Shown: positions 1 to 5,403 of the stretch, piece by piece
How the letters are laid out: each line of letters starts with the position of its first letter
How positions within the stretch are numbered: the first letter of the stretch is position 1
Program-made: the position numbers and the translations under genes
Source: an uncultured Eubacteriales bacterium
GTDB lineage: Bacteria; Bacillota; Clostridia; Peptostreptococcales; Anaerovoracaceae
Length of the DNA stretch: 12,690 nucleotides
Reading direction: 5' to 3'
Assembly (NCBI GenBank): GCA_910585135.1
Contig: CAJUEB010000051.1
Location: 1-12,690, forward strand
The notes under the pieces: generated by a model
The model's database searches: none
What the model saw: only the letters and a program-made list of their open reading frames with translations
Told to the model about the DNA's origin: nothing

Positions 1-1
1 G

Positions 2-409
2 GGCATTTCCTTTGCTGCCACGATCCCATTTGTTGGCAGCCTGGGGACTGTAAAGAGGATCGGCGGAAAAGTAGATAATGTATCTGATCTTCAAAAAACA
101 GTAAGACTATATGAACCTAGCCCAAAGCATAATAAGCAAGGGGGATGGGGAAGTATTGATCCTATACCTAGCAAAGAAGTTGGTGAAGAATTATTAAAAA
201 ATGCTTATTCATCATCGAAAAATAAGCAATTATATGCATATTTTGAAGGTAACATAGTTAAGTTTCAACCAGAAGGAGCAGGCAACAAATGGCATGCATA
301 TAAAGTTGACAATACTTCCACAGAAGTTCCTAATGATGTGTACCAACAAATGTTAAAGGATGGGGTAATTACTAAAGTACAATATAATAAATTTATTAAA
401 AATAAATAG
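2..409 (+). CDS. C-terminal toxin module of a large polymorphic toxin (5' end outside window)
   Basis: The reading frame is open from the first full codon in frame 2 to a TAG at 407-409, giving 135 residues with no start, so this is the 3' end of a longer gene. The first ~25 residues (GISFAATIPFVGSLGTVKR) resemble the small-residue-rich pretoxin linker that precedes the toxin domain in WapA/Rhs/LXG-type proteins. The rest has the look of a compact C-terminal toxin: a KH pair followed by GGWG, a PIP turn, KNKQLYAYF, an IVKFQP strand, a WHAY motif, and a Lys-rich end (NKFIKNK). I recognise the pattern as one of the exchangeable C-terminal toxin domains but cannot name the Pfam family or its activity; conserved Lys/His would suit a nuclease, which is inference. 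The gene 13 bp downstream fits as its immunity partner, and codon use is very AT-rich, as is common for such exchanged cassettes. Confidence 0.72.
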   Translation, partial: GISFAATIPFVGSLGTVKRIGGKVDNVSDLQKTVRLYEPSPKHNKQGGWGSIDPIPSKEVGEELLKNAYSSSKNKQLYAYFEGNIVKFQPEGAGNKWHAYKVDNTSTEVPNDVYQQMLKDGVITKVQYNKFIKNK

Positions 410-422
410 AAAGAAGAAAAAA

Positions 423-965
423 ATGTATTTATTTGGGACAAAAGAGGTGTTTGCAATTGAAATTATTAGAGAAAAAGAATTATATGAAATGTCTCTGTAT
501 GTAGAAGATAAAAATATATTGGAATTTTCCTATAAAAATATGCAATGCACATACCGCTGGTATATGATATCAAATATAGTAGATTGGTTTGATAAAAATT
601 TGTTATATATTATTAATAATGATGAATTTCCATTTGAAACGGTGGGGAATTCTGCTGCTGAATTCTGTAAAAATTATTTTGAGGAAAATATTGATGAATT
701 GGCCTATGACATTGATAAATTTGAAATGTTTCAAAATTGGACGTTTAGACATTCATGGTTTTCAGAACGTGCAGGGGCATATTTGCCAGAAATATACTTT
801 AGAAAGCAGAACAATGATATTGAGGTATCCTGGGACAATTCAAAGATTTTTAAGGACGAAGACATTGAATTTAAGTATGAATACGGTCATTATTATATAG
901 AGAGAAAACTTTTTATTGAGGTCATTGAAGGCTTGATCGAGTGTTATGATGAACTAAAGTTATAA
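423..965 (+). CDS. Putative immunity protein for the upstream toxin
   Basis: This gene encodes 180 residues of an acidic, aromatic-rich cytoplasmic protein with no signal peptide or membrane segment. It begins 13 bp after the toxin stop behind an A/G-rich but weak ribosome site (GAAAGAAG). Position, size, acidity and AT-rich composition fit an immunity protein that binds and blocks the neighbouring toxin domain in the producer cell. The central part (FRHSWFSERAGAYLPEIYF, then IEVSWDN) looks conserved and structured, but I cannot assign a named Imm family. The first ten codons may not be translated: a better AAAGAGGTG element lies at 441-449, but no in-frame ATG/GTG/TTG sits at the right distance behind it (only an ATT at 456). 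Assignment as immunity rests on context rather than a recognised domain. Confidence 0.68.
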   Translation: MYLFGTKEVFAIEIIREKELYEMSLYVEDKNILEFSYKNMQCTYRWYMISNIVDWFDKNLLYIINNDEFPFETVGNSAAEFCKNYFEENIDELAYDIDKFEMFQNWTFRHSWFSERAGAYLPEIYFRKQNNDIEVSWDNSKIFKDEDIEFKYEYGHYYIERKLFIEVIEGLIECYDELKL

Positions 966-1015
966 CGGAAGTGGCTAATAAGATATACTGAAAATAATCA
1001 AAAAAGGTATTTATT

Positions 1016-1267
1016 ATGCCATAAACTTATACACCAGAATTTAAAAAGAAGATTGTTTGTCTTCATGCGGAAGAAGAATGCACCTACAAAAGCACCACCG
1101 CAGAATATGGCATATCCAAAGCCAGTATTTCGAAGTGGTGCAGCGAATCCAGCAAAGAATGCCAGACAAGCCCAGAATCAAAAGCCGAATATGATAACAT
1201 GAAAGAAATTGTCAAACTGAAAAGAGAAAACGAGGAACTTTGCAAGGAGAATTTTTATCTTAAAATA
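1016..1267 (+). pseudogene. Remnant of an IS3-family transposase OrfA, nonsense-mutated and 3'-truncated
   Basis: An AAAAAAGG site precedes ATG 1016, and the frame reads Met-Pro-stop, with TAA at 1022-1024 where a sense codon is expected. It then continues without interruption as YTPEFKKKIV, a helix-turn-helix (TTAEYGISKASISKW) and the start of a leucine-zipper helix (IVKLKRENEELCKENFYLK). This is the layout of an IS3-family OrfA, which binds the element's ends. No OrfB/rve integrase follows; the frame passes at about 1265 into unrelated toxin-tail sequence. I see no convincing terminal inverted repeats, so only an internal piece of the element remains. The nonsense codon plus truncation make it inactive, although an internal ATG at 1199 could still start a 59-codon chimera. 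It was probably involved in cassette shuffling here, which is inference. Confidence 0.7.
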
Positions 1268-1378
1268 AAAGGTATATTCCACGGTCATGTTCGATCATGG
1301 GATGAGTTATCCAACAAAATGAAAGCAGAACTTATAAAAGCAGGTATGGTAAATAAGAAAGGAAAAATAATCAAATGA
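1268..1378 (+). pseudogene. Orphan C-terminal tail of a displaced polymorphic toxin
   Basis: About 36 codons in the same frame as the OrfA remnant read GIFHGHVRSWDELSNKM and end in AGMVNKKGKIIK followed by TGA (1376-1378). A short strand, WD-x-L turn, helix and Lys-rich tail are typical of the extreme C-terminus of polymorphic toxins, and unlike any transposase. The stop overlaps the ATG of the next gene (ATGA at 1375-1378), the tight coupling usual for a toxin and its immunity gene. The toxin's N-terminal part is missing and has been replaced by transposase sequence, so by itself it should not be active. The alternative, that it is a short real protein translated from ATG 1199, cannot be excluded. 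Confidence 0.55.
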
Positions 1379-1929
1379 AGAAGCAATATATCCTTATTAA
1401 GAATAATGCATATAGCTGCTATTTATTGTTAGACAATAGAGATTTTGATTATTATACTAATGTACAAATTCAATTAGATGATAGAACTCAAAGTTTAATG
1501 TTATATAATGATAACTTATTATATTTAAAAAATATAATAAAGCAGTGTCATAAATTTGGCATAGAAGAGCTTAGCGTGGTTCTGGATGAAAATAACGTGG
1601 GCATATTATCAAATGAATACTATAGGAGTATTTATGAAAATGAAAAAAGCAATAGTGTTTTGTTAGATGATAATGGATATTGGATAGGCGAAAAGTATCG
1701 TATTTTTTCACATAATCAATACGAGACTTGGCTGTATAAATATCAAGGCGATATTATTTTAAAAGTTACCCCTGTTTATATGGGGTTTGAACAAGAAGGT
1801 TATTTTAATTCATATATAAGATTTCAAAAAACATATAAGGATATTTTTAGAGAACGAATATCTCTAACGCAATTAAAGAGCGCAGGTGAAACTATTCTTG
1901 GCATATATAGAGAAGCACGATTCAATTAA
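1375..1929 (+). CDS. Putative second immunity protein (orphan cassette)
   Basis: This gene encodes 184 residues of a soluble, Tyr/Asn/Asp-rich protein with no signal peptide, transmembrane segment or domain I can name. The ATG overlaps the stop of the toxin-tail remnant by 4 bp, implying translational coupling in the ancestral cassette. No separate strong ribosome site is visible beyond the AAGAAAGGAAAAA stretch just upstream. The AT-rich base use matches the first immunity gene and the toxin module and differs from the genes after 2900. The intact frame beside a destroyed toxin suggests it is kept as orphan immunity against sibling strains carrying the full toxin. Function is inferred from context only. 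Confidence 0.62.
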   Translation: MKKQYILIKNNAYSCYLLLDNRDFDYYTNVQIQLDDRTQSLMLYNDNLLYLKNIIKQCHKFGIEELSVVLDENNVGILSNEYYRSIYENEKSNSVLLDDNGYWIGEKYRIFSHNQYETWLYKYQGDIILKVTPVYMGFEQEGYFNSYIRFQKTYKDIFRERISLTQLKSAGETILGIYREARFN

Positions 1930-2013
1930 TAAATAGAATTTGTAAATAATACAATAAATATAAAATATTAAAAGGTTATTTGAAATTTTCGCAGAAAAAT
2001 TATTCGAATATAT

Positions 2014-2240
2014 CTACTCCCCTGAATGGCAAGAGGGCAGCCCCCGCAGGGGCAGCCCGGGATGCCAAAGCCCTGGAGCATAGGAAACGGCTGGCGGTGC
2101 GTGTTGCCCGAGCCGTAAGGCGAGTTCACGCGCCGCCCCGCTTCCCGCGAGAAGGCTTTGCTGGCATTCCCTGCACCGAGGACGCTGCCCGGCTGCCATG
2201 CAGGGAGGACAGGACAATAATCGTACGTTGTGGGGCAAGG
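2014..2240. repeat. GC-rich, highly foldable island of unknown nature
   Basis: Between AT-rich flanks the base composition switches abruptly to strongly GC-rich. The stretch contains several inverted repeats: ACGGCT at 2087-2092 with AGCCGT at 2111-2116, CCCTGC at 2169-2174 with GCAGGG at 2200-2205, and GCCCC/GGGGC arms around 2039-2052. Both strands carry open frames here, but their translations are Arg/Pro/Ala-rich without domain character, and none has a ribosome site, so I do not call a gene. It may be a genome-dispersed GC-rich repeat, a degraded mobile element end, or a structured RNA; the sequence alone does not decide. Confidence 0.4.
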
Positions 2241-2370
2241 TCATTGCTATATGTACTGAATGGTTTTGAATGCCTGCCAGAATGTCAGACAAATCATAAC
2301 ATACAGACATATGCAGATCACCTGCAATAAGGGAGTGTGCATTCATTTTAATGTTACTAAGTATTACCGG

Positions 2371-2667
2371 ATGGGTAAATTAACGCATTACATAGCGGAC
2401 TCATTTACCTTCCCGCATAATGAGTTTTTTTCAGGCGATATCATGCAACATATGAGTTATGAGCATGTGCTGCATTTTAAGCTTGTATCGGTTTTGAATT
2501 TACCGCCGGGTGCAGATTGCTCTATCGTACAGAAAGCAAATGACTGGACATTATTCGTTCGTATGCATAATCAATATATTCGTTCCAGGGAAAATGCATT
2601 GGACGATATTAAATATATCATCGGAGTGACAAGTCAATGCTTACTAGGTGTTATTGGGCAAGGATAA
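2371..2667 (+). CDS. Doubtful small hypothetical protein or gene remnant
   Basis: The open frame runs back to ATG 2260, directly after a TGA. I prefer ATG 2371 because the stretch before it reads into the edge of the GC-rich island, although neither start has a clear ribosome site. From 2371 it encodes 98 residues (MGKLTHYIADSFTFPHNEFF at the start, ending LLGVIGQG) with plausible globular composition and no motif I recognise. It could be a further decayed immunity gene from the toxin locus or a chance frame. Nothing links it to the XRE gene downstream. Confidence 0.28.
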   Translation: MGKLTHYIADSFTFPHNEFFSGDIMQHMSYEHVLHFKLVSVLNLPPGADCSIVQKANDWTLFVRMHNQYIRSRENALDDIKYIIGVTSQCLLGVIGQG

Positions 2668-2808
2668 GAGAAAAGGCGGCTAAAAGCCATTATGAATCGG
2701 GATGATGAAGAATAGCGTGAAATTAAATGGCGCGTCCTGCATTCCGTATTGCCTGGGCATATTGCGTGTTATCCTTTTGCGGTATTTTCTCTGGAAACGT
2801 CAGGGAAA

Positions 2809-2826
2809 CGGGCGAAAAACCGCCCG
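2809..2826. promoter_or_regulatory. Perfect 6-bp GC palindrome upstream of the XRE gene
   Basis: CGGGCG (2809-2814) and CGCCCG (2821-2826) face each other across a six-base A-rich loop, 73 bp before the XRE start. No T-run follows, so it is not a canonical terminator. It could be an operator for the adjacent regulator or a leader hairpin. I see no convincing -35/-10 pair in the same stretch. Confidence 0.3.
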
Positions 2827-2898
2827 GAATTGTTGAAAAACGGCATCTAATTTTTATTCGGGTTCTTTTATCATAAAAAGAAAAAGGAGTCGAAGAAA

Positions 2899-3234
2899 AT
2901 GGAAAAAGAAAATTTTTTGTCAAAAAACCTGAAAGCATGCCAGCAATCACAAGGGATGTCTCTCATGGAGTTTGCAGAGGAACTTGGCGTACCAAAATCA
3001 ACATTGAGGGCGATTCTGAAAGACGGCAACACAACTCTTGATACCGCTATCCGCATTGCAGTGAGCATGGGGATGGGACTGGACAGACTGGTACATGACA
3101 AGCAGTTTTCGGACAAGCAGTTCATCCTGAATCACCTGGAGCGGGCGGGCGCTTGGTTCACATCTCTTCCCGAGGATACGAGGGGTAAAATCGCAGAGTT
3201 AGTTGCGGAAATCTGGAAACTGATGGACAGGTGA
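2899..3234 (+). CDS. Small XRE-type helix-turn-helix transcriptional regulator
   Basis: This 111-residue cytoplasmic DNA-binding protein has an XRE/Cro-CI HTH at roughly residues 8-60: LKACQQSQGMSLMEFAEEL, then the recognition helix region GVPKSTLRAILKDG, then TLDTAIRIAVSMGMGLDRLV. The remaining ~45 residues form a short helical tail that may mediate dimerisation. ATG 2899 is chosen because AAAAAGGAG (2880-2888) sits at good spacing. The gene is monocistronic by appearance, with a terminator at 3364-3400. Such stand-alone regulators are common near exchangeable loci; whether it controls the toxin region, itself, or genes elsewhere cannot be read from the sequence. Its composition already matches the moderate-GC genes downstream, not the AT-rich toxin locus. 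Confidence 0.85.
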   Translation: MEKENFLSKNLKACQQSQGMSLMEFAEELGVPKSTLRAILKDGNTTLDTAIRIAVSMGMGLDRLVHDKQFSDKQFILNHLERAGAWFTSLPEDTRGKIAELVAEIWKLMDR

Positions 3235-3363
3235 ATGAAACAGCAGGATCTGTTGTACAAAAGGTTTCCCGATATGGGGCTGCTATACTTGCTATACTAA
3301 TGACTCATCTTTTTTGAAACTGGCTCGGATCAGGGTCAGAAGATGCCGTGCATCAAAAGATTG

Positions 3364-3400
3364 TGGGACGGAGGCATAACCTTTCGTCCCATATTTTTTT
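3364..3400 (+). terminator. Intrinsic terminator after the XRE gene
   Basis: TGGGACG (3364-3370) pairs with CGTCCCA (3385-3391), an inner GAGG/CCTT pairing extends the stem, and a run of seven T follows at 3394-3400. It is oriented for plus-strand transcripts and lies 130 bp after the XRE stop; 3235-3363 in between holds no gene, only a tandem GCTATACT duplication near 3282-3300. Confidence 0.8.
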
Positions 3401-3433
3401 CGGCTCGGAAAATTTGTAGGGAAGGTATATCCT

Positions 3434-3526
3434 ATGGGTCTATTTGATCGGATCAAAAGCGCGAGCAGAGAAAAGAAGACCAGTGCGATGAGGCAACGAG
3501 TACCATCCCTTGTATTTCCCTTGTCT
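3434..3526 (+). pseudogene. Possible surviving 5' end of a destroyed gene
   Basis: A good ribosome site (GGGAAGG, about 8 bp before the ATG) precedes a frame beginning MGLFDRIKSASREKK, a natural-looking N-terminus. After roughly 20-30 codons the frame runs antisense through the 3' end of the AraC gene and loses protein character. I read this as the start of a gene whose remainder was lost when the metal-resistance locus came to lie here. It could also be a chance combination. Confidence 0.3.
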
Positions 3527-4450
3527 TCACTGATCCTGTCGATGTTTTCTGCGGTATGCTCTCGGCTGGATGCCAAAAAAACCTTTAAATGCAGCGGAAA
3601 ACTTGCTTTGGCTGTCATAGCCGACGGCTTGTGCGATTTCGGCGATGCTCATTTCAGATTCCCGCAGCATTTTAGCGCCCTGCTCCATGCGGTGCTGTTT
3701 GATATGTGCTGCGATTGAAGCGCCGTAAACCGTCTTAAATGCAGATTTTAACGTTGTTGGGTTAATCAAATACTGCTTGGAAAGCTCCTCGATCGTGATC
3801 CTTTCATTCATTTGCCCGGTCAGGCGGTCGTGGATTTTTCGTATGATTTCAATCTGTTCCGTCTGGTAAGCTGTTAGCTGGTTTTCTGGCGAAAATTCCA
3901 GCTTGGCAAGGTAAAGCAACAGCTCCAGCGTCTTTAGCGCTTGGTATGGTCGTTGTAAATCCCCGGGCTGCCCATAAAAGGCGGAAAAGATGCTTTCCGT
4001 CTGTTCGTTTCCGGCAAGAAAAGATATCGAATCGTCTGGGCAGAATTTCTCCTGCAAACGTTTCGTGAAAATATTCGTATCGCGCAGCAATGCAGGCGGA
4101 TTCGCCGCTGCCTCCTGTAAATCAATGTAAATCGTCAGCCCGGCGTATTGCCCGGTTGGAAAGCAGATCAGGGAATCCTTGCAGGCGGCCATCGTATGCA
4201 GGGAAAAGTCGCCCGGATTCAGATAGATCGAATTTCCATTGCCCATTTTCCATTCCATTTGCCCGGACTTGCAGTAATTGATCTGCATCATATGCGCCAT
4301 GGCATCGTGTTTATGCCGCATGGAAAAAGAGCTTGTTTCAAAAGCAAGATACGAAAGTCTTATGCCAGGAAAAAGCGAAATCCGTTCATGTTGCGATATT
4401 TCATTTAATTTTTCAATATTTTTTTGCGCTTGCAGTAATTTATCGTTCAT
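3527..4450 (-). CDS. AraC-family transcriptional regulator
   Basis: This gene encodes a 307-residue cytoplasmic regulator. The N-terminal ~190 residues form a ligand-sensing, cupin-like part (MRHKHDAMAHMMQINYCKSG, then SIYLNPGDFSLHTM). The C-terminal ~100 residues are a double helix-turn-helix, with the first HTH at ITIEELSKQYLINPTTLKSAF and the AraC signature IAEIAQAVGYDSQSKFSAAF followed by GIQPRAYR. ATG at 4450 has an AAGGA site about 7 bp upstream and overlaps the last 11 bp of the ArsR gene, so the two are co-transcribed and probably translationally coupled. The N-terminal half recalls PchR-like regulators that sense siderophores or other small molecules; the His/Cys-rich patch could allow metal sensing, but that is inference. 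An AraC partner for an ArsR in an efflux locus is not the standard arrangement. A 21-bp-period direct repeat at 4865-4895 is a candidate binding site. Confidence 0.9.
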   Translation of the reverse strand: MNDKLLQAQKNIEKLNEISQHERISLFPGIRLSYLAFETSSFSMRHKHDAMAHMMQINYCKSGQMEWKMGNGNSIYLNPGDFSLHTMAACKDSLICFPTGQYAGLTIYIDLQEAAANPPALLRDTNIFTKRLQEKFCPDDSISFLAGNEQTESIFSAFYGQPGDLQRPYQALKTLELLLYLAKLEFSPENQLTAYQTEQIEIIRKIHDRLTGQMNERITIEELSKQYLINPTTLKSAFKTVYGASIAAHIKQHRMEQGAKMLRESEMSIAEIAQAVGYDSQSKFSAAFKGFFGIQPRAYRRKHRQDQ

Positions 4451-4829
4451 GCGGTTTTCCTTGTAATTCGGGACAAGCGATTTCCATCACTTGTTCGATC
4501 ATTTGATGTAAAAGCCGGCTCTGCGGGGTATCGGCTGCATGGTAGTAGACTTCTTTCCCTGTGCGGCGGGAGACGATCAGACCGCTGTTTTTGAGCGGGC
4601 GCAGGTGGTGGGAGACTGCGGGACTTGACATTTTTAGCATGGCGGAAATATTGATGACGCATTCCTCGCAGTGGCAAAGAAGCCAGAAGATGCGGACTCT
4701 TGTAGTATCGCCGAGCTGCTTGAATATATCCGCCACTGTTTGGAAGCTGTCCACGCGGCTGACATGTTCCTGTATCGTCGTAATTGCTTCCGTTTCTCCA
4801 TGATCATGCGGCAATTCGTTTTTGTTCAT
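4440..4829 (-). CDS. ArsR/SmtB-family metal-responsive repressor
   Basis: This 129-residue winged-helix repressor is expected to leave DNA when metal binds, de-repressing the adjacent efflux genes. Residues 33-100 carry the domain: ADIFKQLGDTTRVRIFWLL, recognition helix SSPAVSHHLRPLKNSGLI, and wing RRTGKEVYYH. A Cys cluster C52-x-C54-x-x-C57 lies in the alpha-3 region, where CadC/ArsR sensors place thiolate ligands. The last helix has D100, H108, E112 and C119 as possible alpha-5 ligands, and the N-terminus carries HDH (8-10). The pattern suits soft divalent metals (Cd/Pb/Zn), but the exact metal is inference. The frame stays open to 5030, but I start at 4829 because AAAGGAGA lies 7 bp upstream and the extra 67 residues would read through the promoter and operator. 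It overlaps the AraC gene and is divergent from the HMA/ATPase genes. Confidence 0.9.
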   Translation of the reverse strand: MNKNELPHDHGETEAITTIQEHVSRVDSFQTVADIFKQLGDTTRVRIFWLLCHCEECVINISAMLKMSSPAVSHHLRPLKNSGLIVSRRTGKEVYYHAADTPQSRLLHQMIEQVMEIACPELQGKPHER

Positions 4830-4864
4830 AAGACGCTCTCCTTTTTTGTTCATCAAATATTCTT

Positions 4865-4895
4865 TTTTCGCCCAAAAAGAAATACTTTTCGCCCA
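4865..4895. promoter_or_regulatory. 10-bp direct repeat with 21-bp period in the arsR leader
   Basis: TTTTCGCCCA occurs at 4865-4874 and again at 4886-4895, exactly 21 bp apart, two helical turns. AraC-family proteins typically bind such direct repeats on one DNA face. The site lies in the transcribed leader of the ArsR-AraC unit, downstream of the minus-strand promoter. Autoregulation by the AraC protein is inference. Confidence 0.4.
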
Positions 4896-4920
4896 TTTGG
4901 CAGGACATGTGCGCTTTGCA

Positions 4921-4949
4921 TTGACTGTCTGCCCAGGTTGCATTATACT
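4921..4949 (+). promoter_or_regulatory. Sigma-A-type promoter for the HMA/P-type ATPase genes
   Basis: TTGACT at 4921-4926, a 17-bp spacer, and TATACT at 4944-4949 form a near-consensus vegetative promoter. Transcription would start around 4956 and give a leader of about 100 nt before the HMA start at 5058. The operator palindrome begins a few bases after the start point, so a bound repressor would block it. Confidence 0.8.
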
Positions 4950-4970
4950 GCAAGCAAGATAATTAAACAA
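4942..4970 (-). promoter_or_regulatory. Sigma-A-type promoter for the ArsR-AraC genes
   Basis: Read on the minus strand, TTGTTT (4970-4965) and TATAAT (4947-4942) are separated by exactly 17 bp. The -10 box physically shares four base pairs with the -10 of the divergent promoter. The -35 box lies inside the palindromic operator, so the repressor would also control its own synthesis. Confidence 0.72.
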
Positions 4971-4979
4971 GTGCTTAAT
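4962..4979. promoter_or_regulatory. Candidate ArsR operator (18-bp imperfect palindrome)
   Basis: ATTAAACAA and GTGCTTAAT are opposed half-sites matching at seven of nine positions. ArsR/SmtB dimers bind AT-rich imperfect palindromes of this size at or near promoters. The position covers the -35 of the minus-strand promoter and the early transcribed region of the plus-strand promoter. Confidence 0.62.
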
Positions 4980-5057
4980 CATAAAATTAAATAGAAAATC
5001 ATAGCACAAAAAACAGAGCATGAAAGCCATAGCCCAAAATAAAAGGAGGAATTTTTT

Positions 5058-5276
5058 ATGAAAAAGACTTATGAAATTGAAGTGGATTGTGCCAACTGTG
5101 CAAATCTGATGGAGAATGCAGCCCGCAAAACCGATGGCGTCGCATCAGCTACCGTAAACTTCATGACGCAGAAAATGATCGTTGAGTTTGCCGATGGGCA
5201 GGATCAGAAGCGTGTGATGAAGGACGTATTGAAAGCTTGCAAAAAAATTGAGCCGGATTGCGAAATTTCCTTTTAA
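5058..5276 (+). CDS. Free-standing HMA-domain heavy-metal-binding protein
   Basis: This 72-residue protein consists of one ferredoxin-like heavy-metal-associated domain. The metal site is C11-A-N-C14 in the first loop (VDCANCANLMENAARK), followed by the usual GV-x-x-A-T-V-NF strand and a KIEPDCEISF end with an extra Cys. An acidic residue (D10) directly before the first Cys is typical of Zn/Cd/Pb rather than Cu(I) HMA domains. It likely acts as a cytosolic metallochaperone or detached regulatory domain for the ATPase encoded next, which lacks an HMA of its own. AAAAGGAGG precedes ATG 5058 at good spacing. It is expressed from the operator-controlled promoter upstream, and a terminator-like hairpin separates it from the ATPase gene, which could make this small protein the more abundant product. 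Confidence 0.88.
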   Translation: MKKTYEIEVDCANCANLMENAARKTDGVASATVNFMTQKMIVEFADGQDQKRVMKDVLKACKKIEPDCEISF

Positions 5277-5319
5277 AAAGAGAAATCGCTTCATTAAGGG
5301 AAACGGTTCTGGCTAGCGG

Positions 5320-5363
5320 GCATCCTCAAATTGCATTTTGGCAGCTTGGGGATGCTGTTTTTT
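5320..5363 (+). terminator. Terminator-like hairpin between the HMA and ATPase genes
   Basis: GCATCCTCAA (5320-5329) pairs with TTGGGGATGC (5346-5355), ten positions with one G-T wobble and a 16-nt loop, followed by TGTTTTTTT (5356-5363). The adjacent genes form one functional unit and I see no strong promoter before 5404, so I infer partial termination or mRNA processing that sets the ratio of the two proteins. Confidence 0.6.
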
Positions 5364-5403
5364 AAACAAAGAGTACGCTTTCGTATTTTGAAAGGAGTTT
5401 TAT

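Noticed and set aside
970..1270. Complete IS3 element
   Set aside because: No OrfB integrase, no visible terminal inverted repeats or target duplication, and OrfA carries a stop at codon three.
2014..2346. 110-codon minus-strand frame and its plus-strand counterpart in the GC-rich island
   Set aside because: Both are explained by GC-rich composition lacking stops; translations show no domain character.
4830..5030. N-terminal extension of the ArsR protein to 196 residues
   Set aside because: It would translate the promoters and operator, adds hydrophobic non-family sequence, and has no ribosome site, while ATG 4829 has an excellent one.
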